From: Vibrio sp. RE88
GTDB lineage: Bacteria > Pseudomonadota > Gammaproteobacteria > Enterobacterales > Vibrionaceae
Reading direction: 5' to 3'
Assembly (NCBI RefSeq): GCF_013113835.1
Contig: NZ_VTYQ01000004.1
Span: 1-64,000, forward strand
DNA: 64,000 nt
How positions within the stretch are numbered: the stretch's first letter is position 1; each line of letters starts with the position of its first letter. Of this stretch, positions 28,906-37,619 are shown piece by piece. The position numbers and the translations under genes were made by a program. The notes beneath the pieces are model-generated. The model made no database searches. It saw only the letters and a program-made list of their open reading frames with translations, and had not been told where the DNA came from.

Positions 28906-29979
28906 ATGAGTAAAGTAATCAATCTGACTATTGCTACTGATATCAAGGGTAAGGGGGGCGTAGCGATGGTGTTACGTACATATCAACAATCAGGCTTTCT
29001 CTCACACAATGCCGTCCGTCTGATTGCTACCCATTCAACTCATAATCGATTTGGTCTCTTAGGAGCGCTGGTGCGTTATTCCAGTGCTTTGGTCAAAGTT
29101 GTGTATTACTTTATTTTTTACCGAGTCGGGATGGCGCATATTCATGTTGCCTCACGGGGCAGCTACATACGAAAATCGATCCTAGTGAGGTTGATTAAAG
29201 CACTCGGTGGCAAAGTGGTTTTGCACTTACACGGTGGGGAATTTCGCGATTTTTACGCCAACGAGTGTGATCAAAACAAAAAGAAACACATTCGTGATAC
29301 CTTTGAAATGTCGGATGTGGTCATTGTCCTCTCTTCACAATGGATAGACTGGGCTCAAGCGACCTTTGAACGAACAGAGCATTTTCAACTGGTGTACAAC
29401 GCAGTGCCATCACTCGGGTTTGTCCCCCAAGCAACACCTTCATCAACCATCTGTTTTCTTGGCCGAGTCGATGAAAGAAAAGGGATTCATGACCTGCTGA
29501 CAGCCATGGTTCAGGTCAAACAACACTGTCCTGAGGTTAACCTCTTGATCGGAGGTGAGGGCGATGTTGAGAAGTATCACGCCATAGCTCGGGATTTAGG
29601 ATTGGAATCTCACGTGGAGTTTTTAGGTTGGGTTTCGGGTCAACGTAAGCTCAACTTGTTGCAACAGACTCAAATCTACTGTCTGCCAAGTTACAATGAA
29701 GGATTCCCTATGGGAGTTCTGGAGGCAATGTCGGCTGGTATTGCCGTAGTGTCGACCTATGCCGGTGGGATTCCTGATGCCATTACCAATGGCCGGGAGG
29801 GTATTCTTGTTGAAGCGGGGGACTCCGACGCTTTAGCACGTGCACTAATTGATCTGCTAAGCAATCAAGAGATGACCCAAACCTATATTCAAAATGCAAA
29901 ACAGAAATTTGAAAAGCGTTTTTCAGTACAAGCAATTATCCCCCAATTACAGCGCATTTACGATGAGGTTCAGCATTAG
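28906..29979 (+). CDS. Glycosyltransferase family 4, second VpsI copy
   Basis: A 357-residue GT-B enzyme, closely similar along its whole length to VpsI at 20532 (shared INLTIATDIKG, HIHVASRGSY, RLIKALGG, FRDFYANECD, HIRDTFEMSDVVIVLSSQW, YNEGFPMGVLEAMSAGIAVV). The copy is intact: all GT4 motifs, including the E-x7-E, are kept. Differences are scattered, so the duplication is not fresh or the copy came from a related strain. A GTG one codon upstream is possible; the ATG aligns with the other copy. It stands alone, outside the operon, after the AT-rich block and facing rbmB. It could modify the sugar linkage of the polysaccharide or be redundant. Confidence 0.85.
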   Translation: MSKVINLTIATDIKGKGGVAMVLRTYQQSGFLSHNAVRLIATHSTHNRFGLLGALVRYSSALVKVVYYFIFYRVGMAHIHVASRGSYIRKSILVRLIKALGGKVVLHLHGGEFRDFYANECDQNKKKHIRDTFEMSDVVIVLSSQWIDWAQATFERTEHFQLVYNAVPSLGFVPQATPSSTICFLGRVDERKGIHDLLTAMVQVKQHCPEVNLLIGGEGDVEKYHAIARDLGLESHVEFLGWVSGQRKLNLLQQTQIYCLPSYNEGFPMGVLEAMSAGIAVVSTYAGGIPDAITNGREGILVEAGDSDALARALIDLLSNQEMTQTYIQNAKQKFEKRFSVQAIIPQLQRIYDEVQH

Positions 29980-30096
29980 AGGTAACGCGTATTAATACTT
30001 ATGTACACTTATTCAAAGCTCCAATTAACCTCAAACAAATTATTCGTTTCTTAGAGTACTCTTCCATTATTATGCGGAGCATTGAACATTAGGGAC

Positions 30097-31281
30097 CTAA
30101 TTTCCATCTACCTTCAGCGTTTTCGTATTCTCTTCAATTTTGATTTTTTCAGATGAAACATCAATTGAGAGAAAATCGCACCCTGATTCTCCGTCGTATT
30201 CGTTACCAACAATATTTACGTTTTCAAATGAGTAGCCACTGTTTTGACTGTAAGTTCGAATGATCTTTTTATATTTCTGCTCATTTGTTCCTTCACAGGT
30301 AATGTTGGAGAAACGATTGTGCGAGATAGAAATGTTCTCCACCGATTTTGTCGGTGATTCGTTTGCGGCAAAGCTTTGTAGCCTGATCCCCATTGTGCTA
30401 TTGGATACATCGTTATTGTGGAACTCAACATTACCCCAGTGCACTGGTTGTTCTGTGCGTGTATTGGGGTAAACATTCATGATAAAGCCTGCGATGTTGT
30501 CAAACTTATTGTCTTTCACAGAGACATCCGTGTAATAACTGACTTCCAAAGCGGCGCTACTGATGTCTTTGAAAGTATTGTGAAAAACAAGAGCCCCCTG
30601 AACTTGCTGCCGACTAGATAGCTTAAGAGTACATCCCTGAAATAGATTGTATTCAAAAGCGATGTTTTGTGTACCCGGTGCGTTAGAGCCTTGAGTCGCC
30701 TGAGTGGTCGTCACTTGGCTACAGTTGCGAAACGTGTTGGCGAACAATGTGGCGTCTTGCGAGAGAGATTCCCCTTGATTCGGGCCGGTTGTGACTCTCA
30801 ATGCCGCGTCACCAAAATTCTCAAACGTATTATTCGATAGATGAGAGCCAGACGTACTGGCGAGATAAACGCCTTGCTCGCCCCACACTTGTTTAATGTC
30901 ACCATTATTTAGCCCGACAAAGTGAAGACCACTTATGAACATGTTCTGAGTTTCTTTGATGTACAGTAGATATTCGCCAACAAAATTATCGCACTTACGT
31001 AATACAGCCCCTTGGCTACCAATTAAGGCAATTTGCTTGGTGTTGGTTAAGTACAGCGTCTGGCACACGTCGTATATACCTTCAGGGATAACCAGAATGT
31101 CCCCAGGATTGAGAGAAGACAGGGCGGTTTGAATGGCTTGGCTATCATCTTGGGAATCGTTGCCAATAGCACCAAATTGATCCAGTCGGTACACCTTGTC
31201 CTGAGATAACGAAGGTAGGGCAATAAGGGCGACAATGATGAACAACAGTATTTTCATAATAAACTGACCTAGCTTGGGCAT
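30097..31281 (-). CDS. rbmB: RbmB-like secreted beta-helix polysaccharide lyase
   Basis: A protein of about 394 residues with signal peptide (MKILLFIIVALIALPSLSQ within the first 30 residues), then a pectate-lyase-3-like opening (YRLDQFGAIGNDSQDDSQAIQTAL). Many parallel beta-helix coils follow, marked by repeated N-x-F/N-T-F (NNTFENF, ANTFRNC, HNTFKDI, DNKFDNI, HNRFSNI). In V. cholerae, RbmB is a VPS-degrading lyase needed for biofilm dispersal. I start it at 31281, where GAGGAAA precedes the ATG by about 7 nt; another ATG at 31257 directly precedes MKILLF. It is transcribed opposite to rbmA and rbmC, with a shared divergent promoter region towards rbmC. Confidence 0.82.
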   Translation of the reverse strand: MPKLGQFIMKILLFIIVALIALPSLSQDKVYRLDQFGAIGNDSQDDSQAIQTALSSLNPGDILVIPEGIYDVCQTLYLTNTKQIALIGSQGAVLRKCDNFVGEYLLYIKETQNMFISGLHFVGLNNGDIKQVWGEQGVYLASTSGSHLSNNTFENFGDAALRVTTGPNQGESLSQDATLFANTFRNCSQVTTTQATQGSNAPGTQNIAFEYNLFQGCTLKLSSRQQVQGALVFHNTFKDISSAALEVSYYTDVSVKDNKFDNIAGFIMNVYPNTRTEQPVHWGNVEFHNNDVSNSTMGIRLQSFAANESPTKSVENISISHNRFSNITCEGTNEQKYKKIIRTYSQNSGYSFENVNIVGNEYDGESGCDFLSIDVSSEKIKIEENTKTLKVDGN

Positions 31282-31580
31282 CGGTACGTTTCCTCGAATT
31301 ATGACTGCCATTCTATACGCCGTCGGATATTGAGATAAAAGTTTTTATCTTTTGTCTGTTAAATGAAGCGGTATCCCAATTTAAATGTCTCGTTTCTAAG
31401 ATGTCTCATTATTGAGGCGTGATCTTCTCGCCTAATTGTTGAACAGACCAAATTCCATACAGATAATTTGCCCGAATCAATCCTAACCGCTTATTTCTGG
31501 ATTAAATAACGTAACAGAAGAATTACGCCAGTCTTGAGCAATACATTAATTTGGCAACAAAGCAGCAAAGGGTGTTCTAA
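31282..31580. promoter_or_regulatory. Divergent promoter region rbmB / rbmC
   Basis: About 300 bp with no gene. It carries a small A/T hairpin, AGATAAAA-GT-TTTTATCT (31333-31350), and AT-rich stretches on both sides. It must drive rbmB leftward and rbmC rightward. Specific VpsR/VpsT sites could not be assigned. Confidence 0.5.
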
Positions 31581-34430
31581 ATGGAACGTAAATTATTAGC
31601 AGTGGTATTTGGCTCATTTGCATTAGCCAACGTAAGTTTGCCTGCCCATGCATCCGAACCGATGGGATGCATTATCAGTCAGCAGTCAGGGGAGAAGTAT
31701 TGCCTTAAAGCGGGAGAACGCTCAGGCTATTCACTTCCAAATTGGATTTATGCGCACCCGGTCGATGTTCTCGCTCCGAGTGGCGTTTCTGTTATGTTGA
31801 GTGACTGGGATAACCTGTCATACAACAGACTAGCCGTTTTTGACTCTTATACGTCAAACGAACAACTTAAAAATGTGAAAGCGTATAACGGTCGTTACTT
31901 AGACTTTTCTAAGCCTCGCTCGATGCGAGTATTGGCGTCAGAGCAATACCCAGAAGCGTGTATTGTCAGCCTGGAGAATGACGAACAATACTGTCTGAAA
32001 GAAGGGCAGCGTTCAGGTTACTCGTTACCTGAGTACATCAAAGGCCATGAAGTCGAAGTTCGAGCTCCAGAAGGGCTTGGAGTGATGCTAAGTGACTGGG
32101 ATAACCTTTCTTACAATCGTTTAGCGGTGTTTGGTGGTTACAAATCTAATGCTCAGCTTGAGTCAGTAAAAGCGTACAACGGTGAAATCCTTGATTTCTC
32201 CAACCCGCGTTCTATGCGTGTTTTGGCCTACACTGAGCCAGACAAAAAAATCGAAACTGAGCTGAAATGGTCATGGCAAGGTGGCAGCTTTAAACCTGAA
32301 TCTGATCAGGTGATGGTAACGCCAGTTACGGCGCAGCTTAGTGACGACAACGGTGACGGTCGAATCGACAACCAAGATATCGCAGATGTGATTGTTGTGA
32401 CATTTGAAGGCCGCAATTACTCAAGCGGTGGCCTTGTTCGCGCACTGAGTGGTGTGGATGGTTCAGAACTATGGAGCTACGACAACGGCGGTGTGATTGC
32501 TGATGCTCGCTACAGCCCTGCTGTTGCCGACCTTGATCATGATGGTGTGGTGGAAATTGTCACTACCAGCACAGGCAGTGACTTCATCAAAGTGCTAGAT
32601 AACCACGGTAATGTGAAGAAGCAGATCGCGACTGTTGAATCTGGTTGGAGAACAGTAGGTGATATCGCATTGGCAGATTTGGATGGCGATGGTGATATCG
32701 AAATTCTCTCTGCGGATGGCGTCTACGATTATCAATCTGATCAATTAGTGTTTAGCCATACTTGGTCTCCTGCATCAATCAGTGGTGACTTTGACGGTGA
32801 CAACCGTCAGGAAGTCTTTGCTGATGGTACTTTATTCCAAAGCTCAGGAGCCGTTGACTGGCAGTACAGCGCTGCTGATAAAGTCTGGTTCTCTTCATTG
32901 GTTAATCTGGATTCAGATAAGAACCCTGAATTGGTCGTCTCTGTTCCAGCAAGTTATTCGTCGGCACAGAACAGTTCTCTTGCGGTATTGGAGCATGATG
33001 GTTCAACTAAGTGGGAAATTACCAACGAGAACAACCCAGGTGGTGGTGTTCAAGCTGTTTCAAGTTTCCTAGCTGCGTACAGTGAATCAGCGACTCAGCA
33101 ATCAGAAGTTTTTGGTTACGAGAAAGGCAATGTGGAGTCGGCACAAGTCGGCAATGACAATCTGCTCTATGTCCGATCTGGTGCCGCAATCGATGCGATT
33201 GGTACGGATGCCCATAACACGATTGGTGGTAACGGCGGAGCACTGCGCGCTCCTATCGATCTTTCACAAGTTACGGCAATCGACGTCACATACGGTAAGT
33301 ACTTCTGGGGTGGTCGTCATCTTCTGGCAATGGAATTCTCTTTGAAGAATGGTTCATCTGTCATGGTGGGGTCGAAAAACTATGGTTACCATCTGAAAAC
33401 GAAACGTTTTGTTCTTCCTGAAGGGGAGAGTGTTACAGGTGTTAACGTTTGGTCGCAAGGTTGGTTGGTAGAAGGTGTTCAATTCGAGACCGCGACATCA
33501 GCGGGTACCGACAGCATTGGTATTGTTTACGCAGGCTATAAAGCCGTGGACATGTACAATGCTAAAGGTGAGTTAGTTTGGTCTGTTGAAAACGACGATA
33601 TTGGTAGCGGCAAGATTGGTGTTTCTGCGTATGACTTTGATGCTGATGGCATCGACGAAGTGCTTGTGCAAGACCATTTTAAAGTACGTATCCTTGACGG
33701 TCAGACTGGTAAAGAGCTAGCCGTTATCGATAACTCAACCGGAACCTTGTGGGAATACCCAATCGTTGTTGATCTAGAGGGTGACGATAATGCTGAAATG
33801 ATTGTGGTCGCAAACAACTACGACAGTAAGTACAGCATTAACAAGGGCGTATATGTGTATCAGTCTGCTCAGGCTGACAAACCATGGACAAACGCAACAC
33901 GTATCTGGAACCAGCACTCGTTTAACCTAACGAATGTTACTCAGGCTGGACAAATTCCTGAAACGTATCAGCCAAGCTGGTTAAGCCACAACACTTACCG
34001 TTCAAGTACGCTACGTGCGGGTAAAACGGAATTCTCTCCGATATTTGGTTACCCGAATGGTGATGTTCAAAAAGCGGAAGTGACCGCGAGCAATTTGCTT
34101 CACGTACGTTCTGGCTTAGCGATTGATGCAGTCGGTACAGAGCTTAATGCACTGATTGGCGGTAATGGAGGTGCACTACGTAGCCCTGTTGATTTGAGCC
34201 AAGTAGAAAGCATTGAAATCAGCTCGGGTCACTACTATTGGGGTGGCAACCATATCGTTGCGTTGAAGTTTAAGTTCAAGAATGGCTCTTCAGTCATGAT
34301 GGGATCTAAAGGCTACGCTTCGCCAATCAAAGTTGAAACTTTCGATATCCCTCAAGGTAAGCAGATCAAAGCGATCAATGCTTGGACTGCGGGGTGGTTA
34401 GTTGATGCGATTCAGTTCGAATTGAACTGA
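31581..34430 (+). CDS. rbmC: Biofilm matrix adhesin RbmC
   Basis: A secreted protein of 949 residues, close to V. cholerae RbmC. Order: signal peptide (1 to about 25); two beta/gamma-crystallin-like modules (about 28-120 and 126-216), each with YCLK.G.RSGYSLP and LSDWDNLSYNRLAVF; a FG-GAP/beta-propeller region with Ca-type DxDxDG loops (DDNGDGRID, DLDGDGDIE, DFDGDNRQE, DFDADGIDE); a beta-prism inserted in the propeller (about 506-635, IGGNGGALRAPIDLSQV); and a C-terminal beta-prism (about 818-949, IGGNGGALRSPVDLSQV). Two prisms and N-terminal crystallin modules distinguish RbmC from Bap1. RbmC wraps cell clusters and binds host N-glycans and VPS. AAGGG lies before the ATG; it has its own terminator. 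Confidence 0.95.
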   Translation: MERKLLAVVFGSFALANVSLPAHASEPMGCIISQQSGEKYCLKAGERSGYSLPNWIYAHPVDVLAPSGVSVMLSDWDNLSYNRLAVFDSYTSNEQLKNVKAYNGRYLDFSKPRSMRVLASEQYPEACIVSLENDEQYCLKEGQRSGYSLPEYIKGHEVEVRAPEGLGVMLSDWDNLSYNRLAVFGGYKSNAQLESVKAYNGEILDFSNPRSMRVLAYTEPDKKIETELKWSWQGGSFKPESDQVMVTPVTAQLSDDNGDGRIDNQDIADVIVVTFEGRNYSSGGLVRALSGVDGSELWSYDNGGVIADARYSPAVADLDHDGVVEIVTTSTGSDFIKVLDNHGNVKKQIATVESGWRTVGDIALADLDGDGDIEILSADGVYDYQSDQLVFSHTWSPASISGDFDGDNRQEVFADGTLFQSSGAVDWQYSAADKVWFSSLVNLDSDKNPELVVSVPASYSSAQNSSLAVLEHDGSTKWEITNENNPGGGVQAVSSFLAAYSESATQQSEVFGYEKGNVESAQVGNDNLLYVRSGAAIDAIGTDAHNTIGGNGGALRAPIDLSQVTAIDVTYGKYFWGGRHLLAMEFSLKNGSSVMVGSKNYGYHLKTKRFVLPEGESVTGVNVWSQGWLVEGVQFETATSAGTDSIGIVYAGYKAVDMYNAKGELVWSVENDDIGSGKIGVSAYDFDADGIDEVLVQDHFKVRILDGQTGKELAVIDNSTGTLWEYPIVVDLEGDDNAEMIVVANNYDSKYSINKGVYVYQSAQADKPWTNATRIWNQHSFNLTNVTQAGQIPETYQPSWLSHNTYRSSTLRAGKTEFSPIFGYPNGDVQKAEVTASNLLHVRSGLAIDAVGTELNALIGGNGGALRSPVDLSQVESIEISSGHYYWGGNHIVALKFKFKNGSSVMMGSKGYASPIKVETFDIPQGKQIKAINAWTAGWLVDAIQFELN

Positions 34431-34455
34431 TAACATCTTAAGTTAGTACATACAA

Positions 34456-34486
34456 TGCCAGTCAGATTCTCTGACTGGCATTTTTG
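34456..34486 (+). terminator. rbmC terminator
   Basis: Perfect 11-bp stem TGCCAGTCAGA (34456-34466) with TCTGACTGGCA (34470-34480), then TTTTTG. Confidence 0.9.
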
Positions 34487-34669
34487 TATTCGCATTTTGT
34501 CAAACGTAGATCGACATATCAGTTTCCGTAGTGAAGGTGAGTCTCAACCAAGTTAACACTTTGAGTTAAAAGATAGCCAGAGGGAATGAAATGTCTCGAC
34601 GTAAGTATTTTCTGATATGTACTATCAGAGCCTGATATTAATGATAATAATTCGCATGGAAAATTTTGT

Positions 34670-35665
34670 ATGAGAAAGCTATCCATACTGTTGCCGTTTG
34701 CATTATTTGCCAGTGGTTATGCTCAAAGTGCCGAGATTTCGCCCTACATCGTTAACGGTAGTTACGCTAACGTAACTACGTACCCCTCGATAATAAGCTT
34801 GTTTAAAGATCGTATTGATTATGACAAAAAGTATTATGTCGGAAGTTACTGTGGCGGGACGCTATTAAATGATCAGTATGTTTTAACTGCTGCGCATTGT
34901 ATTTATGGTGACGAAGAAAAGCAGTTGTTTACCTCCGCCGTACCAAAGCTTCAAAACGAGTCAGATTTTCCATATAGCGTCATTGAACGTGTAATGGTAA
35001 ATGAGATTTACTATAAAAGTACCTATAACGATTCGACTTTAACCGATGATATCGCGATTTTGAAGCTTGCAACCCCTATGCAAACATCAAGTTCAGCAGA
35101 CTACGTAGTTAGGGTTAGTACTGGTGATGATGCTACATATAGAAGTACCTCTGAGACCTTTCATGCGGTCGGGCACGGGAATACAGAACCTGGAGCGGAC
35201 AATAATGATAATCTTCTATTCACTCAACTCCAATATGTAGCCAACTCATCTTGTAATGTTTACACAGGTGTTGATACCAGTGCTAACCTTTGCATGGGGT
35301 GGCCAACACCAAGTAGCAATGGTCTCGATAATGCTACTTGTCAAGGAGACTCGGGAGGCCCGCTTTACTGGTTGGATGGCAGTATCTACAAGCAAGCTGG
35401 TATTACAAGCTTTGGTCCTGCAAGTGGGTGTGGAAATCCTGCAGTTGAACCTAACTCAGTGTTTACTGAGGTTTTAGATCACGAAGCATGGATAGTCTCT
35501 GTGCTTAGCGGTTCGGAAACGCCTGTTCGGACTATTAGTGACTCAGATCGAACTAGTTATTTGAATTCAACGAACTCTTCTGGAGGCGGTGGCGGCGGTT
35601 CACTCGGCTATCTGTCTTTTCTGTTAATAAGCGCTGCCTTATTTAGAAGGAAATTAACAAGTTAG
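34670..35665 (+). CDS. Trypsin-like serine protease with GlyGly-CTERM tail (1)
   Basis: A 331-residue S1-family protease. Signal peptide (1 to about 21), activation-type IVNG at 27-30, catalytic His76 (LTAAHC), Asp127 (DDIAILKL) and Ser228 (GDSGGP) are all present. The C-terminus is a GlyGly-CTERM sorting signal: Ser/Gly-rich stretch, hydrophobic helix, then RRK. In Vibrio such proteins (VesA/B/C group) are exported by type II secretion and processed by rhombosortase, staying surface-linked or being released. It lies between the matrix gene rbmC and a VpsT-like regulator, with a paralogue immediately after, so a role in matrix-protein processing is plausible but unproven. Confidence 0.92.
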   Translation: MRKLSILLPFALFASGYAQSAEISPYIVNGSYANVTTYPSIISLFKDRIDYDKKYYVGSYCGGTLLNDQYVLTAAHCIYGDEEKQLFTSAVPKLQNESDFPYSVIERVMVNEIYYKSTYNDSTLTDDIAILKLATPMQTSSSADYVVRVSTGDDATYRSTSETFHAVGHGNTEPGADNNDNLLFTQLQYVANSSCNVYTGVDTSANLCMGWPTPSSNGLDNATCQGDSGGPLYWLDGSIYKQAGITSFGPASGCGNPAVEPNSVFTEVLDHEAWIVSVLSGSETPVRTISDSDRTSYLNSTNSSGGGGGGSLGYLSFLLISAALFRRKLTS

Positions 35666-35732
35666 AATCTAAACCGTTTGCCCTTTCGTAAGCTAAACTT
35701 AATGTTGACGGATGCGAAAGGGAGACGGGAAA

Positions 35733-36722
35733 ATGAAAAATTCAATTTGGTTCCTTAGCCTGATACTGGTTAGCTCCCGATTGCTGGCGTTCGATGTATC
35801 ACCTTATATCGTGAACGGCAGCAACGCGAATATCGTCAATTACCCATCTTTTGCCAGCCTTTTTTACCGCAACGGAAATACTTACAGTACCTCGAGTTAT
35901 TGCGGCGCGACTATGATTAACAGTCAATACGCCTTGACCGCAGCTCACTGTATTTATGGCAATGAAAGTACCATGCTATACACGGTTGTCGTCCCCCAGT
36001 TAGAAGATGAAACGAATTTTTTGTCTACTCAGCAAGCAAAAGCGGAGGAGTTTTATTATCCGGATGACTACATTGATTCGGGCTCTGAGCTGTGGCCCAA
36101 TGATATTGCGATTATAAAACTTGAATCTCCATTATCCGTATCAGATTACACCTCTCTCCTAAATACCACTCTTAATAACAACTTTCCCAGCTCAGCGGAC
36201 TACAAAGCGATTGGGCACGGCCTGGTAGAAGGGGGAGGGAATGGAACCCAGCTTTTGGAAACGTCGCTAGACTATATATCGCTTGCTAGCTGCCAAACGC
36301 AGTACAGTAAAGTAACCGATAAACAGATCTGTTTTGGTGGGCCTCAAATTGGCAGTTATCAAAACTCGACATGTAATGGTGACTCAGGAGGGCCTGTCTA
36401 TTGGTTCAACGGTGTCCAATACATACAAATAGGCATTACTAGTTTTGGGCCAAGCACTTGTGGGGACCCTTCCCTGAATGTGACTTCAGTATTTACCGAT
36501 GTGTATGATTACATCGGCTGGATTAATAACGTCATTAATGGTCAGGTCACACCAAAGTACTATGTCACAACCGTTAATGGTATTAGGGTGTTGAATAGTA
36601 ACGTGAATGGCAGCGCTGTGGCAGCAACTTCGGGTGGCAGCGGAGGAGGTTCGCTGCATTATGTGGCCTTATTGATGATGATGGTAATATATTGGCGAAG
36701 AAAATCGGCCTCAGCTCACTGA
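35733..36722 (+). CDS. Trypsin-like serine protease with GlyGly-CTERM tail (2)
   Basis: A 329-residue paralogue of the preceding protease. Signal peptide (1 to about 20), IVNG at 26-29, His72 (LTAAHC), Asp124 (NDIAIIKL) and Ser218 (GDSGGP) form a complete S1 triad. The C-terminus again has SGGSGGGS, a hydrophobic helix and RRK, the GlyGly-CTERM/rhombosortase pattern. The ATG at 35733 is chosen because GGGAG precedes it; an in-frame ATG at 35712 would add a charged, non-signal-like leader. It starts 67 nt after the first protease with no terminator seen between, so the two are probably co-transcribed tandem duplicates. Confidence 0.92.
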   Translation: MKNSIWFLSLILVSSRLLAFDVSPYIVNGSNANIVNYPSFASLFYRNGNTYSTSSYCGATMINSQYALTAAHCIYGNESTMLYTVVVPQLEDETNFLSTQQAKAEEFYYPDDYIDSGSELWPNDIAIIKLESPLSVSDYTSLLNTTLNNNFPSSADYKAIGHGLVEGGGNGTQLLETSLDYISLASCQTQYSKVTDKQICFGGPQIGSYQNSTCNGDSGGPVYWFNGVQYIQIGITSFGPSTCGDPSLNVTSVFTDVYDYIGWINNVINGQVTPKYYVTTVNGIRVLNSNVNGSAVAATSGGSGGGSLHYVALLMMMVIYWRRKSASAH

Positions 36723-36899
36723 TTTGGCCTAGTGTTAGCTAAATAAAATTGTTCTCAAAAATGAGAATTCTGCGTAAATAATTGAAAGATATCTTCTTAA
36801 TAGTGTATTTAGACAGCGAACAATGATTTGCTGTGTTGACTAATTGTAACTAAACGATAGTTTTAAATTACATAATAAGTTGAGCCGGAGAGTTCGCAG

Positions 36900-37568
36900 A
36901 TGGCAAATAAATGTACCCACGAGATAACCCTTCTTTCAGATGTAAGCATGCAGTCTAGATTGTTTAAAGACTCTTTAGAGCAGGGCATTCAGCTGAACGT
37001 GTCAATTGTTCCGGTTGAAGAGCTTGAAGCGTGCGAAGGTGAGACTTCTGTTCTCGGCGACTATATTCTGTTCGACTATCATTATTTGGATGATGAAAAG
37101 TTTGATTTTTATAATCAAATGCGCTCACTGAGTTACAAGAACTCTAAAGAGATTGTCATTAACTGCCCGAAGGATGTCCCATCCACTCAACTTTTTAAAT
37201 GGCGTAACTTGGTCGGTGTGTTTTACGTCGATGATGACATTTCGTTACTGCTTAAAGGCATGGAAAAGATCATGCAAGACGAGATGTGGTTATCAAGGAA
37301 AGTCGCGCAAGACTATATTGAACATTTCCGTTGCGCCAATAACGTCACCACATCGCAGGCATACGCAAATCTGACTAAACGTGAGAAAGAGATCATGCGC
37401 TTATTGGGCCACGGTGCATCCAATCTTCAGATTGCTGATGAACTGTTTGTGAGTGAAAATACGGTTAAGACGCATCTGCACAATATTTTTAAGAAGATAA
37501 ATGCCAAGAATCGTTTGCAGGCACTGCTGTGGGCAAACAATAACATCGCATTGGAAGAAAGAGTGTAG
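36900..37568 (+). CDS. vpsT: VpsT/CsgD-family LuxR-type c-di-GMP-responsive regulator
   Basis: A 222-residue protein (V. cholerae VpsT is of similar size). The N-terminal receiver-like domain lacks a clear phosphorylation pocket. The C-terminal LuxR helix-turn-helix reads LTKREKEIMRLLGHGASNLQIADELFVSENTVKTHL. The motif W130-L-S-R133 fits the W[F/L/M][T/S]R c-di-GMP-binding signature of the VpsT/CpsQ/BrpT group. VpsT dimerises with c-di-GMP and activates vps and matrix genes. In V. cholerae vpsT is not next to vps-I; here it closes the matrix region. CpsQ or BrpT orthology is equally possible. GGAGAG precedes the ATG. Confidence 0.88.
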   Translation: MANKCTHEITLLSDVSMQSRLFKDSLEQGIQLNVSIVPVEELEACEGETSVLGDYILFDYHYLDDEKFDFYNQMRSLSYKNSKEIVINCPKDVPSTQLFKWRNLVGVFYVDDDISLLLKGMEKIMQDEMWLSRKVAQDYIEHFRCANNVTTSQAYANLTKREKEIMRLLGHGASNLQIADELFVSENTVKTHLHNIFKKINAKNRLQALLWANNNIALEERV

Positions 37569-37588
37569 AAGCGTTTACGGTATCCTTT

Positions 37589-37618
37589 AAAAACGGGAGC
37601 TGATAGCTCCCGTTTTTT
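37589..37618. terminator. Bidirectional terminator vpsT / nadE
   Basis: Perfect stem AAAACGGGAGCT / AGCTCCCGTTTT with GAT loop and TTTTTT on the plus side, AAAA runs on the other; serves both convergent genes. Confidence 0.9.
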
Positions 37619-37619
37619 A

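Noticed and set aside
28906..29979. Second vpsI copy as a pseudogene
   Set aside because: The frame is complete and all glycosyltransferase motifs are kept.
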